In this document: one piece after another, positions 1-8,858 of the stretch
Position numbering within the stretch: position 1 is the first letter of the stretch
Layout: each line of letters opens with the position of its first letter
Assembly: GCF_013177295.1 (NCBI RefSeq)
Contig: NZ_CP053642.1
Location: 248,001-312,000 of the forward strand
Length of the DNA: 64,000 nucleotides
Origin: Actinomyces marmotae
GTDB lineage: Bacteria; Actinomycetota; Actinomycetes; Actinomycetales; Actinomycetaceae
Direction: 5' to 3'
Translations under genes and position numbers: made by a program
Notes under the pieces: model-generated
Seen by the model: the letters and a program-made list of their open reading frames with translations, nothing else
Database searches by the model: none
Told to the model about the DNA's origin: nothing

Positions 1-235
1 GCCTCCTAGAAGTGCGCGGCGGGCGCGTCATGCCCGGACCGCGGCGCCCAGCCTAGCGGTCCGCCGGCGCCGGGGCGAGGCGCGCCAGCCCCGCCCTCTC
101 GCGCGGTCGGATCGGGTGGGCGCGCGCTCCTCCTGCCCTATGCCGCTCGGCGGTGGTGATCCGTGCTCCGGGTCCGGCGCGGCGCCAGGGATGCGACATC
201 TGGCTCAGCGGTCCGGCCGTCGGCTCGGGATCGCC

Positions 236-1372
236 TCATCCTCCGGCTGTCCCGCCACCGATCGCAGTGGGCAGGCGGGAGGCCAGTTCGAAGCCATTGG
301 TCCCCGTGACCACCGGGACATCCGCCTCCGCGAGCGTCTGGGCCGCCGGCCCGATGCCCATGGGATGAGCGGTGATGCCCCCGGCGAGCACCTGCTCGGT
401 GGCGCTGAGCCGGCGAATCGCCACCGCGGCCACGCGATCCGCGTGCTCACGGGCCACCTCGCCGTAGATGAGGGGGTCGTGCTGGCCGTCGTCGCCCACG
501 AGCAGCCAGCGCACCTGGGGAAGATCGATCATGAGGCGGCGCAGCTCGGTGCGCTTGTGCTCGATGCCGCTGCGGAACCACCCGGTGTTCGTCGGTCCCC
601 AGTCGGTCATGAGTGCGGGCCCCTCGGGGAAGCCATGGCGGGCGAAGAAGGCGCGCAGCGTCGGCATGACGTTCCACGCGCCCGTGGACACGTAGAACAC
701 CGGCGCCCCCTGATGGGCCTGCTGGACGCGCCGGTACAGCCGGGCCATCCCGGGCACCGGCTCGCGCGCCGAGGAGTACTTGACCAGTTGGTTCCACGCG
801 GCCACGAGGATGCGCGGCACGTGCGAGATCATCGCCGTGTCATCGATGTCGGAGATGATCCCCAGGGTCGGCTCCGGGCCCACCACGAGCACTCGCGCGC
901 TGGACCGTCCCGCGCCGGCGGCGTCGATCACCGCGTCATGCCATCCCGGGCCCAGTCCGTGCCCGCGCACGACGACGTCGATGTACCCCTCGCGATCCGC
1001 CCGTGTGCGGATCCGGGCGCCGCCCACCGTGATCGTCACCGGGAGGAAGGGCACCGGCGCGTCGATGAACAGGCGCCAGCCCCGCTGCGCGTCCGCCAGG
1101 GAGATGCGGGCGTTGTCGATCACCTCCGCCGCCGAGGCCGGGCGCCTCTCCGGCAGGGAGCGGAACAACGGGCCCTCGGTGGGGGCGTCCACGGGCCGCA
1201 GCACCATCCGAGCCAGCACGCGCGCCATATCGGCGCCGTCGGGCTGGTCTGCGCTGGTTCCGTAGCCGTCATAGGCGACCACGCGTGGGCGCCAGCCGCG
1301 GCGCTTGAGCACGGGGATGACGTCGCGGTGGAACTGGTCCTCCACGGCGCGGGCGATATCGAAGAGCGGCAC
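236..1372 (-). CDS. App1-family phosphatase domain protein (DUF2183)
   Basis: 378 aa from a GTG start. The C-terminal half carries a HAD-type DxDxT motif (DIDDT, residues 175-179), followed by an STGAWN segment and a GDDGQHD segment, the signature of the App1/DUF2183 catalytic domain first described in yeast phosphatidate phosphatase App1. The first 160 residues form an accessory beta-rich region. In bacteria the substrate is not established; a lipid phosphate is a guess from the family. It starts 10 nt after the stop of the upstream GT87 gene, so it is probably the last gene of the MFS-GT87-App1 operon. Family assignment is firm, substrate is not. Confidence 0.85.
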   Translation of the reverse strand: MPLFDIARAVEDQFHRDVIPVLKRRGWRPRVVAYDGYGTSADQPDGADMARVLARMVLRPVDAPTEGPLFRSLPERRPASAAEVIDNARISLADAQRGWRLFIDAPVPFLPVTITVGGARIRTRADREGYIDVVVRGHGLGPGWHDAVIDAAGAGRSSARVLVVGPEPTLGIISDIDDTAMISHVPRILVAAWNQLVKYSSAREPVPGMARLYRRVQQAHQGAPVFYVSTGAWNVMPTLRAFFARHGFPEGPALMTDWGPTNTGWFRSGIEHKRTELRRLMIDLPQVRWLLVGDDGQHDPLIYGEVAREHADRVAAVAIRRLSATEQVLAGGITAHPMGIGPAAQTLAEADVPVVTGTNGFELASRLPTAIGGGTAGG

Positions 1373-1382
1373 CTCGCTGATT

Positions 1383-2684
1383 TTACGGGCGCCGCCACCC
1401 CGGCGCGCCCTCGCCCTCCGGCGCGCCGGCGCCCGGGTCGCGCGCGCCGCGCGGGGCGCAGACCCACAGTGCGGCCCCGGCGGCGAGCGCCCACAGCGTG
1501 TAGGAGGAGCCCAATGGCCCCGCCCACCACGGCCAGTCCTGCTCCACGTGATTCTGCTCGGGGAACCACCAGTGCATGGCCAGGGCGAAGACGAGCCCGC
1601 CGGACGCCGTCGCCGTCATGAGGGCGGGCGAGCGCCAGCGCCAGGAGGCGACGCCGAGCCCCATGAGCAGCGGCAGGCACCACACCCAGTGGTGCGACCA
1701 GCTGATGGGGGAGATGAGCAGCCCGCAGGTCATCACCACGTCGGCCTGGAGCAGCAGGATCAGGCCGTCCGAGGCGGAGGCGCCCCGTCCCAGGGCCCTG
1801 GCCAGGAGCACGGCGCCGATCATCACCAGGAGCGCGAGCCCCGCCCACGCAGGACCCCACATCCCCTCCGGCAGGGCCCGGGCCACGAGCCCGCGCAGGC
1901 TCTGATTGCCCGAGTAGTCGGGGAGCCCCGCGCGCGAGGGGTCGAGCATGGCCTGGCCGAAGAATCGCATCGACTCTTGGGGCGAGGCCACCCACGCCGC
2001 CGCCGTCAGCCCGGCGGCCGTGACGGCCATCGTCGCCGCCGCCCGCCACTCGCGGCGCACGACGAAGACGAGGATCGCGATCGCCGGGGTGAGCTTGATG
2101 ACCGCGGCCACGGCGCTGCCCACCCCGCGCCAGCGCGAACTGACGGGCACCACGAGCAGGTCGAGCGCGACGAGCATCATGAGGATCGCGTTGATCTGCC
2201 CGTACTCCATGGTCTTGTCCAGCGGCTCGGCCACCAGGCAGCCCGCCACCGCGAGCCACACCCCGCCGGTGCGGGCCGCCCTCCCGCGCGCTCCCAGGCA
2301 GCGCAGGCCAGCCCAGCCGGTGAGGGCCGCCGCCCAGGGCGTCAGTGCTGTGAGCAGGATCTGCGCGGCGCGATCGGTGATGAGCAGCAGAGGGGTGAAG
2401 GCCCATGCGGCGAAGGGCGGGTAGGTGAAGGGCCACAGCTGCCGCCCGGGGTCGGCGTACCAGTCGTAGAGGGAGCCGCCGGCATGCCACTGCGCCACGG
2501 CGTGGTAGTAGATCCATGCGTCGAGCTTGAACGAGGGCACCAGGTCGTTCCACAGTTGGTGGACGGGGATGAGCAGCAGGCCCACGCAGCCCAGGATGAG
2601 GAGGGCGGGTGAGCCGAGGGCGGTCTCCAGCGCGCGCTCGCGCGCGGCTCCTCGCGCCTGGGCCCCGTCAGAGGCTGATGTCAT
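1383..2684 (-). CDS. GT87-type polyprenyl-phosphate-dependent membrane glycosyltransferase
   Basis: 433 aa integral membrane protein with about ten hydrophobic segments. The N-terminal loop holds the D-A-W-I-Y-Y-H motif and a YPPFAAWAF segment, as in actinobacterial GT87 (DUF2029) mannosyltransferases that use polyprenyl-phosphate mannose on the outer face of the membrane. I placed the start at the ATG that overlaps the MFS stop by 4 bp (ATGA, 2681-2684); the open frame extends further upstream but that part lies inside the MFS gene. Likely role is assembly of envelope mannolipid or glycan; donor and acceptor are inferred from the family only. Confidence 0.85.
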   Translation of the reverse strand: MTSASDGAQARGAARERALETALGSPALLILGCVGLLLIPVHQLWNDLVPSFKLDAWIYYHAVAQWHAGGSLYDWYADPGRQLWPFTYPPFAAWAFTPLLLITDRAAQILLTALTPWAAALTGWAGLRCLGARGRAARTGGVWLAVAGCLVAEPLDKTMEYGQINAILMMLVALDLLVVPVSSRWRGVGSAVAAVIKLTPAIAILVFVVRREWRAAATMAVTAAGLTAAAWVASPQESMRFFGQAMLDPSRAGLPDYSGNQSLRGLVARALPEGMWGPAWAGLALLVMIGAVLLARALGRGASASDGLILLLQADVVMTCGLLISPISWSHHWVWCLPLLMGLGVASWRWRSPALMTATASGGLVFALAMHWWFPEQNHVEQDWPWWAGPLGSSYTLWALAAGAALWVCAPRGARDPGAGAPEGEGAPGWRRP

Positions 2685-3946
2685 GCCGGGTTCTCCAAAT
2701 CGGTTCTCGCCTTGGCTGATCGCAGTGTCGGCAGCCCGACGATGGTAGCGAGGACCCCCATCCAGGCGAAGCCCGCCACGAGGAGATACCCGCCATGGGA
2801 GCCGGTGCGATCGATCGCCTGGCCCGCCACGAGGGAGCCCAGGGAGACCCCCATGTTGAGCGCGGTGCCGATCCAGGCCAGGCCCTCGGTCAACTGCGAG
2901 GGGGCCACCGTCACCTGGACGATGTTGTTGCCGATCGTCACCGTGGGGGCGATCGCCATTCCGGTGAGCGCCATGACGACGGCGATCGACACCAGGCCCG
3001 GCATCAGCGGCAGGGCCGAGCACCCGACGGCCAGCCCGGTGACGCCTGCCAGGAGCTGCTTCCACAGCGGCCACCCCCAGGCGCGCGCCCCGAAGGCGAG
3101 CGCCGCACTGAGGGAGCCGACCGACCAGGCGGCGAGCACGACGCCGGCCGCAGAGGGGTGCCCGAGTTCCTTGGCCACGGCGACGGCGGCGACGTCGTTC
3201 GCCCCGAACAGCCCGCCGGTGAGCATGAACACGGTGATCACCGCGAGGACCGCCCCGTGCCGGAGCACCGGGGTCCGGGGAGCGCCCGCGCCTGACGGAG
3301 CGCCGTCGCCCTCGCGGTCCTTGCCCCGCCCGCGCCGGGGGCGGGGATGTGCCGGGGGTTCCGTGGCCCTCTGGGACAGCAGCCAGGCCCCACCGCCGGT
3401 CTGCAGCAGAGCGCAGGCGATGACGCCCGAGGCGGTGGGCAGCGCCGGCGCGGTGCTCAGGGCGGTGGCCAGCGGCGGGCCGATGACGAAGGCGACCTCA
3501 TCGAGTGCCGCCTCGAGGGAGAAGGCCGTGTGGAGGTCCTGCGGGGTGGACAGCACGACGGTCCACCGCGAGCGGGCCAGTGAGCCCATCGACCCGGTGA
3601 AGGCGCCCGCCACCGCCGCCAGGGCGAGGACCGCGGGCAGTGGGGCGCGCGCCGACAGGCAGCCGATGAGTGCCGCCAGCGCGCTCGCGGAGACCGCCAG
3701 CGCCGGGCGCATGACCGCGGCCTGGCCCCGGGCGTCGACCTGGCGCGCGAGAAGCGGTGAGCCGATCGCCGAGGCGACGACGAAGGCCGCGCTGACCGCG
3801 CCGGCCGCCGAGTAGGAGCCGTAAACCGCCTCAACGGTGAGGATGAGGGAGATCCCCAGCATCGACATCGGGAACCGGGCGATGAGCGCGGCGCTGGAGA
3901 AGCGCAGGGCGCCGGGCTGGCGCAGGATTCGACGGTAGGACGGCAT
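2681..3946 (-). CDS. MFS transporter
   Basis: 421 aa, about twelve hydrophobic segments in two halves joined by a basic, proline-rich loop near residues 205-235, as in the major facilitator superfamily; it resembles drug or metabolite exporters but nothing fixes the substrate. The start is supported by a TACCAT box (3953-3958, read on the minus strand) exactly 6 nt before the ATG, so the mRNA is probably leaderless. It is first in a three-gene operon with the GT87 and App1 genes (4-bp overlap, then 10-nt gap), which suggests a shared envelope-related role. Confidence 0.85.
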   Translation of the reverse strand: MPSYRRILRQPGALRFSSAALIARFPMSMLGISLILTVEAVYGSYSAAGAVSAAFVVASAIGSPLLARQVDARGQAAVMRPALAVSASALAALIGCLSARAPLPAVLALAAVAGAFTGSMGSLARSRWTVVLSTPQDLHTAFSLEAALDEVAFVIGPPLATALSTAPALPTASGVIACALLQTGGGAWLLSQRATEPPAHPRPRRGRGKDREGDGAPSGAGAPRTPVLRHGAVLAVITVFMLTGGLFGANDVAAVAVAKELGHPSAAGVVLAAWSVGSLSAALAFGARAWGWPLWKQLLAGVTGLAVGCSALPLMPGLVSIAVVMALTGMAIAPTVTIGNNIVQVTVAPSQLTEGLAWIGTALNMGVSLGSLVAGQAIDRTGSHGGYLLVAGFAWMGVLATIVGLPTLRSAKARTDLENPA

Positions 3947-4000
3947 GCGTGGATGGTAGACGCGGGCGCGGCTCGCGAGCCCCGACGGCGCCGCGCGGGC

Positions 4001-5053
4001 TCAGTTCTTCGAGGTGCTCTGGACGCGCTCGCGCGAGAGCGTGAAGCCCTTGCCGGTCACCTGGCTCCAGCAGGAGATCCCGGACTCCGAGGAGGTGCAG
4101 GCGTAGTCGCCGCGCATCGCCGAGGCGCCGTAGTTGAGCGTGACGCCCCCTCCGGAGAAGGAGGTGGCGCACCTGCCGGTGGCATCGCTGCCGCTGACGG
4201 TGGCCTCGTAGGGGGAGGATACGCAATTGCCCTGGGAGAAGGAGTGCTCCTTGATGGTGCAGGTCGCGCCCGAGTCAGTCAGGGTGCAGGAGATATTGCC
4301 CGAAGGCGCCGTGAAGGCTGCGAGCTCGGTGGCGTCCGACGGCGCCGGGAAGGCCTTCTTGCTCGTCGGGCTCGCCGAGGCGCTGGCCGAGGGGCCGGTC
4401 GAGGGGGGCGGCGCCGCGCCTTCCTGGGCGGGGCTCGAAGCCGCCGCCTGATCCGTGCTCGCCCGGCTGGCCTTAGTGGCGTCGTCGTCCTCGGTGGCGA
4501 CCCAGAAGGCGATCGCCCCGACGAGGGCCAGGACCACCAGGGTCAGGAACCACAGGAACAGGTTGGAGCGGTGATGGCTCTCCTTGTTCGGCGGCGCGGG
4601 CTCGCCGACTCCGAGAAGGAGCGCCTGCTGGTCGTAGCCCTGCGCGTAGGGCTGCTGGCCCACCGCGTGCGCGCCCTGCTGGTAGGCGGGCTGGAACGCC
4701 TGGGGGCCGGCCTGCTGCGCGGCCCACGCGGGGTCCGAGGGCTGCGCCGACGCGCCCTGGGCCTGGGGCGGGACCGCGATCGTGCCGGGCATGGCCCGCG
4801 CGCTGGGGCCGCCCATGGTGGCGGGATCGATGGGGCTGATGGGGCTGGCCGCGATGGGGCGGGACGCCAGCGCGGCGTCGATGGCGGGGTCCCCCAGCGA
4901 TCCCAGCCAGGTCAGCAGGTCCGGGTAGGTGTTCGGATTGCGCGCGATGTACGGGCGCAGTCCCGGGTAGTTCTGAGCGAGCTCGTGCAGGTCCGCCCAG
5001 GGGGTCGTGGGGTCCTGAGCGCGTGCGATGAGCTCGTCCTGAGCCTGAGACAT
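4001..5053 (-). CDS. LRV-type N-terminal domain, single-pass membrane protein
   Basis: 350 aa. The first 60 residues (DELIARAQDPTTPWADLHEL...NPNTYPDLL) match the variant leucine-rich-repeat helical domain often found at the N-terminus of actinobacterial membrane proteins. A Gln/Ala/Pro-rich linker follows to about residue 155, then one transmembrane helix (about 166-186), a Ser/Pro/Ala-rich stalk, and a C-terminal domain with six cysteines (about 240-345) that should lie outside the cell and form disulfides. A ribosome-binding site (GAAGGA) precedes the ATG. Transcribed divergently from the PP2C gene. Function unknown; the layout suggests a cytoplasmic interaction domain tethered to an extracellular sensor or binding domain. 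Confidence 0.8.
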   Translation of the reverse strand: MSQAQDELIARAQDPTTPWADLHELAQNYPGLRPYIARNPNTYPDLLTWLGSLGDPAIDAALASRPIAASPISPIDPATMGGPSARAMPGTIAVPPQAQGASAQPSDPAWAAQQAGPQAFQPAYQQGAHAVGQQPYAQGYDQQALLLGVGEPAPPNKESHHRSNLFLWFLTLVVLALVGAIAFWVATEDDDATKASRASTDQAAASSPAQEGAAPPPSTGPSASASASPTSKKAFPAPSDATELAAFTAPSGNISCTLTDSGATCTIKEHSFSQGNCVSSPYEATVSGSDATGRCATSFSGGGVTLNYGASAMRGDYACTSSESGISCWSQVTGKGFTLSRERVQSTSKN

Positions 5054-5229
5054 GAAGGTCCTTCAGCGGCGATCGAGGGCCGGGACGCGCCGGGGGAGGC
5101 GAGGGTCCCGGAGTGCCGGGGGGCACTTGCGGCTGCGAGCCTACCTGAGGGACCCCTGATGGCCATAGGGAGGCGGAAGCAACGGTATGGTCAGCCCCAG
5201 CGCGGCAACAAGGAGGGCGGGACCAACCG

Positions 5230-6054
5230 ATGAGCGATACCACTGAGCCGGTCGCCGGCGCGTCCCGGGCCCCCATCGTCGGTGCCGCCACCGATGTCGG
5301 CCGCATGCGCACCGCCAATGAGGATGGCTATCTGGCCCTGGAGCCCGTGTACGTCGTCGTCGACGGCATGGGGGGGCACTCCTCCGGGCGCCTGGCCGCT
5401 CGCACCGCCCTGGAGCGGATCTCCGCCCTGGCCGGGAGCGTCATCAGCGACGCCGCCCAGGTCATCGAGGCGATCGAGGAGGCCGGGGAGGAGGTCGCTG
5501 CGCTGCCCTCCTCCGCCGCTCACAGGCCCGGCGCGACCGTCGCCGGAATCGCCCTGCTTCACCCCGACGGCGTCCCCGCCTGGCTGGTCTTCAACCTGGG
5601 TGATGCGCGCGTCTACCTCCTGCGCGATGGCGAGCTCCACCAGGTCACCACCGATCACTCCAAGGTCCAGGAGCTCATCGAGTCCGGTGAGCTCAGCCGG
5701 GCCGACGCCCGCGGCGACTTCCGCAAGAACATCGTCACCCGTGCCCTGGGCGGGGGGCTGGCGGGCCCCTTCACCCCGAGCGCGCGCCTCCTGCCCGCCA
5801 CGGGGGGCGAGCGCTTCCTCGTGTGCTCCGATGGCCTGAGCGACGAGCTCGACGACGACGAACTCGCCCTCATCCTGGACGCCGGCCTCACCCCGCAGCG
5901 CACCGCCGAGGCCCTCGTCGCCGCCGCCTTGGAAAACGGCGGGCATGACAACGCCACGGCGGTGGTCGTTGATCTCGTGGAGCGCCCGTCGCTCGGCGGC
6001 GTCGTCACGGCTCCCGAGCAGTCAGGGGGAGGTGCGTCGGATGGCCCCGGATGA
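5230..6054 (+). CDS. PP2C-family Ser/Thr protein phosphatase
   Basis: 274 aa soluble phosphatase that removes phosphate from Ser/Thr residues using a two-metal centre. All PP2C motifs are visible: RTANEDGYL near residue 30, VVDGMGG (about 41-47), GATVAGI, LGDARVYLL, TDHS, SDGLSDEL and HDNATAVVVD near residue 240. There is no membrane helix, unlike mycobacterial PstP. An AAGGAGG lies 12 nt before the ATG. It overlaps the next gene (FHA protein) by 14 bp, so the two are translated together. No Ser/Thr kinase is present in the window; the partner kinase must lie elsewhere. Confidence 0.93.
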   Translation: MSDTTEPVAGASRAPIVGAATDVGRMRTANEDGYLALEPVYVVVDGMGGHSSGRLAARTALERISALAGSVISDAAQVIEAIEEAGEEVAALPSSAAHRPGATVAGIALLHPDGVPAWLVFNLGDARVYLLRDGELHQVTTDHSKVQELIESGELSRADARGDFRKNIVTRALGGGLAGPFTPSARLLPATGGERFLVCSDGLSDELDDDELALILDAGLTPQRTAEALVAAALENGGHDNATAVVVDLVERPSLGGVVTAPEQSGGGASDGPG

Positions 6055-7165
6055 TGAGGGACACGCCCCCGAGGGCCGCTCGGCGGGGACCCTGGCCGAG
6101 GCCGAGCGCGGCGAGGTGATCGTCGGGATGCTCGGCACGGCACTCCTGGTCCCCGGGGCCCCCGAGCGCGTGGCGGCGGCCGTGCTGGCGGCCCTGGGCG
6201 GCCCCGTGGTCCAGGGCGACGCCGGCGCCGTCAAGGGCGCCGCCGCCCAGGCCGCCATCTCCACCGGGCAGGAGCCCCCCGACCCCGATGAGCCCGACCG
6301 GCTCGTGGCCCAGGACGAGGCGGGCGACGGCACGGAGGACGCTGACCCGTCCCCGGGCTCCCCGGCCGCGGCTGTCGCCGCCGGCGCTCCGACCCCCGAT
6401 GGGCCGGCCTCGGCCTGGGACGCGATCGACGGCGTCGACGACGAGGATCTGCCCGCCACCGGCGTCTGGGTCGAGCCCGAGGAGGAGGACGCCGGGCCCC
6501 CGACGGCCGCGATGCCCGGGCCGGCGCCGGACCCCGAGGATGACTCGGGCAGTTACGACCTGAGCGCTTCCTTCCCTGAGCCCGAGCCCGGCTCGGGCCG
6601 GCGCCGCCACCGCGGCTCCTCGGTGCCCACCGCCGGCAGCGCGTCCGTGGGGAGCCCCGCGACCGGCCCTGGGGGAGAGGCGCCGGCGGGCAATGCGATC
6701 AACACCCTGCCCTCATCGGCCGTGGCCGAGGCCCTGGCGACGGCGATGGTGCGCGACGCCCGCCCCGTCCTCGCCCTGCTGCGCCTGTCTACCGGGCAGG
6801 ACGTCCTCGTGCGCGCGGGCGGCGAGGTCGTGATCGGCAGGGCGCCCCAATCGGCCAGCGCGCGGGCGGCGCTCGTCGTCGTCCCCTCGACCTCCCACAT
6901 GGTCTCCCGATCCCACGTGCGGATCACCACGGCCGGCTCCTCCGTCCTCGCGCAGGACCTGGGCTCCTCCAACGGCACGATCCTCCACCGCCCCGGCTGC
7001 CCGGCGGTTCTCATCGCCTCCGCCCTGCCCACGCCTCTGAGCGTGGGGGACGTGCTCAGCATCGGTGATGGCATGACGCTCAGGCTGGTCGCCCCCTCCG
7101 CTCCGATGGGGGCGGGACCGCCCTCTCCGCCCTCGATCCACCCATTCCAGCACTACCAGCAGTAA
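6041..7165 (+). CDS. FHA-domain phosphothreonine-binding protein
   Basis: 374 aa. Residues 1-230 are acidic, Ala/Pro-rich and probably disordered. The C-terminal FHA domain (about 255-355) has all canonical contacts: VIGRAP, SRSHVRI and SSNGT, so it should bind phosphothreonine peptides. The ATG at 6041 lies about 9 nt after a GGGGGAGG; a GTG at 6032 is in frame but sits directly on that site. Overlap with the PP2C gene suggests that the phosphatase and this reader act on the same phosphoprotein. The long disordered tail may itself carry the phosphorylation sites. Confidence 0.88.
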   Translation: MAPDDEGHAPEGRSAGTLAEAERGEVIVGMLGTALLVPGAPERVAAAVLAALGGPVVQGDAGAVKGAAAQAAISTGQEPPDPDEPDRLVAQDEAGDGTEDADPSPGSPAAAVAAGAPTPDGPASAWDAIDGVDDEDLPATGVWVEPEEEDAGPPTAAMPGPAPDPEDDSGSYDLSASFPEPEPGSGRRRHRGSSVPTAGSASVGSPATGPGGEAPAGNAINTLPSSAVAEALATAMVRDARPVLALLRLSTGQDVLVRAGGEVVIGRAPQSASARAALVVVPSTSHMVSRSHVRITTAGSSVLAQDLGSSNGTILHRPGCPAVLIASALPTPLSVGDVLSIGDGMTLRLVAPSAPMGAGPPSPPSIHPFQHYQQ

Positions 7166-7181
7166 GCAAAGGATTCTTCCC

Positions 7182-8018
7182 ATGACCAGCGACGCAACGT
7201 GGACGGAATCGCTGCCCACCGTCGACCCCGACCGCCCCGAGGAGCTCGTGCTCGACTTCTCCGGCGAGGTGCACAGGATCGCCCCGGACGAGACCTTCGT
7301 CGTCGGCCGCGGCGGGGACCTCGACATCGACGACAATCCCTACCTGCACCGGCGCTTCGTCGTGCTCGCCCGCGAGAACGGCCTGTGGTGGATCGCCAAT
7401 GAGGGCTCGCGCCTGTCGGCCACCCTCACCGACGGCGATGGGCTCGTCCAGTCCCGCCTCGCCCCCGGAGCGCGCATGCCCCTGGTCTTCCCACGGGTCA
7501 TCCTCACTTTCTCCGCCGGTCCCACCACCTATGAGATCGACCTCATCACCGCCGGCGAGGATCACTTCGCCGGGATCGAGGGCGCCAGGCAGTCCACCGG
7601 CCAGACGACGATCGGCGTCACCCCGATGACCCGCTCCCAGCTCCTGCTCATCCTCGCGCTGTCCGAGCCGGTGCTGCGCCGCGCGGGCACCGGCGCCGCG
7701 GAGATCCCCTCCTCGCAGGCCGCCGCCGCGCGCCTGGGCTGGTCGATCACCAAGTTCAACCGCAAGCTCGACAATGTCTGCGAGAAGCTCGACCGCGTCG
7801 GCGTGCGGGGGCTGCGCGGGGGCCGCGCCGAGGGCGCCGCCTCCAACCGCCGGACGGCGCTCGTCGAGCACGCCGTCTCCACGCTCATGGTCACCGCCGA
7901 GGACCTGCCCATGCTCGACGACGAGCTCGCCGCCAACCGCGCCGCCGCCGCGCCCGTGACCACCGCCCCGACGAAGGTGGGCGGCGCCGCGAAGGGGGCG
8001 GGAGCCGACCGTGCCTGA
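7182..8018 (+). CDS. Degenerate FHA-like plus winged-helix protein
   Basis: 278 aa, not matched to a named family. Residues 20-130 read as an FHA-like beta sandwich (FVVGRGGDLDIDD...), but the SRxH motif is replaced by LHRRF and the SxNGT loop by NEGSRL, so phosphothreonine binding is doubtful. Residues 145-220 (SQLLLILALSEPVLRR... LGWSITKFNRKLDNVCEKL) look like a winged helix-turn-helix. This would be a DNA-binding or protein-docking partner of the preceding FHA protein. Starts 16 nt after it and overlaps the next gene by 8 bp. C-terminus is Ala/Thr-rich. Confidence 0.75.
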   Translation: MTSDATWTESLPTVDPDRPEELVLDFSGEVHRIAPDETFVVGRGGDLDIDDNPYLHRRFVVLARENGLWWIANEGSRLSATLTDGDGLVQSRLAPGARMPLVFPRVILTFSAGPTTYEIDLITAGEDHFAGIEGARQSTGQTTIGVTPMTRSQLLLILALSEPVLRRAGTGAAEIPSSQAAAARLGWSITKFNRKLDNVCEKLDRVGVRGLRGGRAEGAASNRRTALVEHAVSTLMVTAEDLPMLDDELAANRAAAAPVTTAPTKVGGAAKGAGADRA

Positions 8019-8841
8019 GACCTCCTCGCTCGCGTCCTCCCTGAACCCCTCGCCCGCCCCCTCCGCTGCCAGCCCCTCCCCCCGCCGGGGACGCGCGCTG
8101 GCCGTCTCGGCCGCCTGCCTCGTCGCCCTGCTCACCGTGGGCAACTTCACGGCGCGGCCCGCCCTGGACTCCTACCTGTCCGGGCGGGTGGCCGCCGCCA
8201 TCCGCCAGGCGCTTCCCGGACTGGACAAGAACGCCTCCATCGCCACGGGTGATGACCTCATCCTCCAGCTCCTCCACGGCCGCATCGACTCGATCGGCAT
8301 CGACGCCTCCCGACTCGACCTGCCCGTGAGAGCGGATACGGCCAGCACCCTGAGCGTGTGCGATGTCCACGCGGAGCTGACCGGCGTGAGCGCCTCCGAC
8401 CCGCATCGCGCGAGCAGCGCGCGCGCCACGGGGCTCATCGACTGGCGGGGGGCCAACGACCTGGTGACCACCGCCGACATCAACCCCAAGGACGTGACGG
8501 TGGACGTGGTGCGCCCGGGCACGGACACGGACCCCGGCAGTGCCCGCGCCTCCGGCGTCGGCTACGGCTCCGCCTTCGAGATCGTGTTCGAGCCGCGGGT
8601 CACGGCCGACGGCGGCCTGGGCATCACCGTCACCTCGGCGAAGGCCGACGGGGTCGAGGTGCCCATTGACGGCCCCAACTCCGAGGGGGGCAGGATTCTC
8701 GCACTGCTGGGCATCCCGATCAGCGGCGTGGAGATCACCCCCGATCAGCTGCCCCACGGCCTGAGGGTCAGCAAGGTCATGGTCACCGCCGACGGCCTGA
8801 AGATCTCTCTCGCCGGCAGTGACGTGACCATGAGCGAGTAA
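8011..8841 (+). CDS. LmeA-like (DUF2993) envelope protein, copy 1
   Basis: 276 aa with a GTG start overlapping the upstream gene by 8 bp. One N-terminal hydrophobic helix (about residues 30-48) acts as signal anchor, so the rest lies outside the membrane. The remainder (LLHGRIDSIGIDASRLDL... LPHGLRVSKVMVTADGLKISL) fits DUF2993, whose mycobacterial member LmeA binds phospholipid and supports lipoarabinomannan mannan elongation. A lipid-binding envelope role is inferred. Forms a tandem pair with the next gene. Confidence 0.82.
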   Translation: MPETSSLASSLNPSPAPSAASPSPRRGRALAVSAACLVALLTVGNFTARPALDSYLSGRVAAAIRQALPGLDKNASIATGDDLILQLLHGRIDSIGIDASRLDLPVRADTASTLSVCDVHAELTGVSASDPHRASSARATGLIDWRGANDLVTTADINPKDVTVDVVRPGTDTDPGSARASGVGYGSAFEIVFEPRVTADGGLGITVTSAKADGVEVPIDGPNSEGGRILALLGIPISGVEITPDQLPHGLRVSKVMVTADGLKISLAGSDVTMSE

Positions 8842-8858
8842 GGCGGGCAGGAGCGGTC

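Noticed and set aside
1..235. Short open frames and a TAGGCT-like box before the App1 gene end
   Set aside because: No start codon at the leaderless spacing and no recognisable protein; a minus-strand ATG at 31 stays open to the window edge but ten codons are too few to judge.
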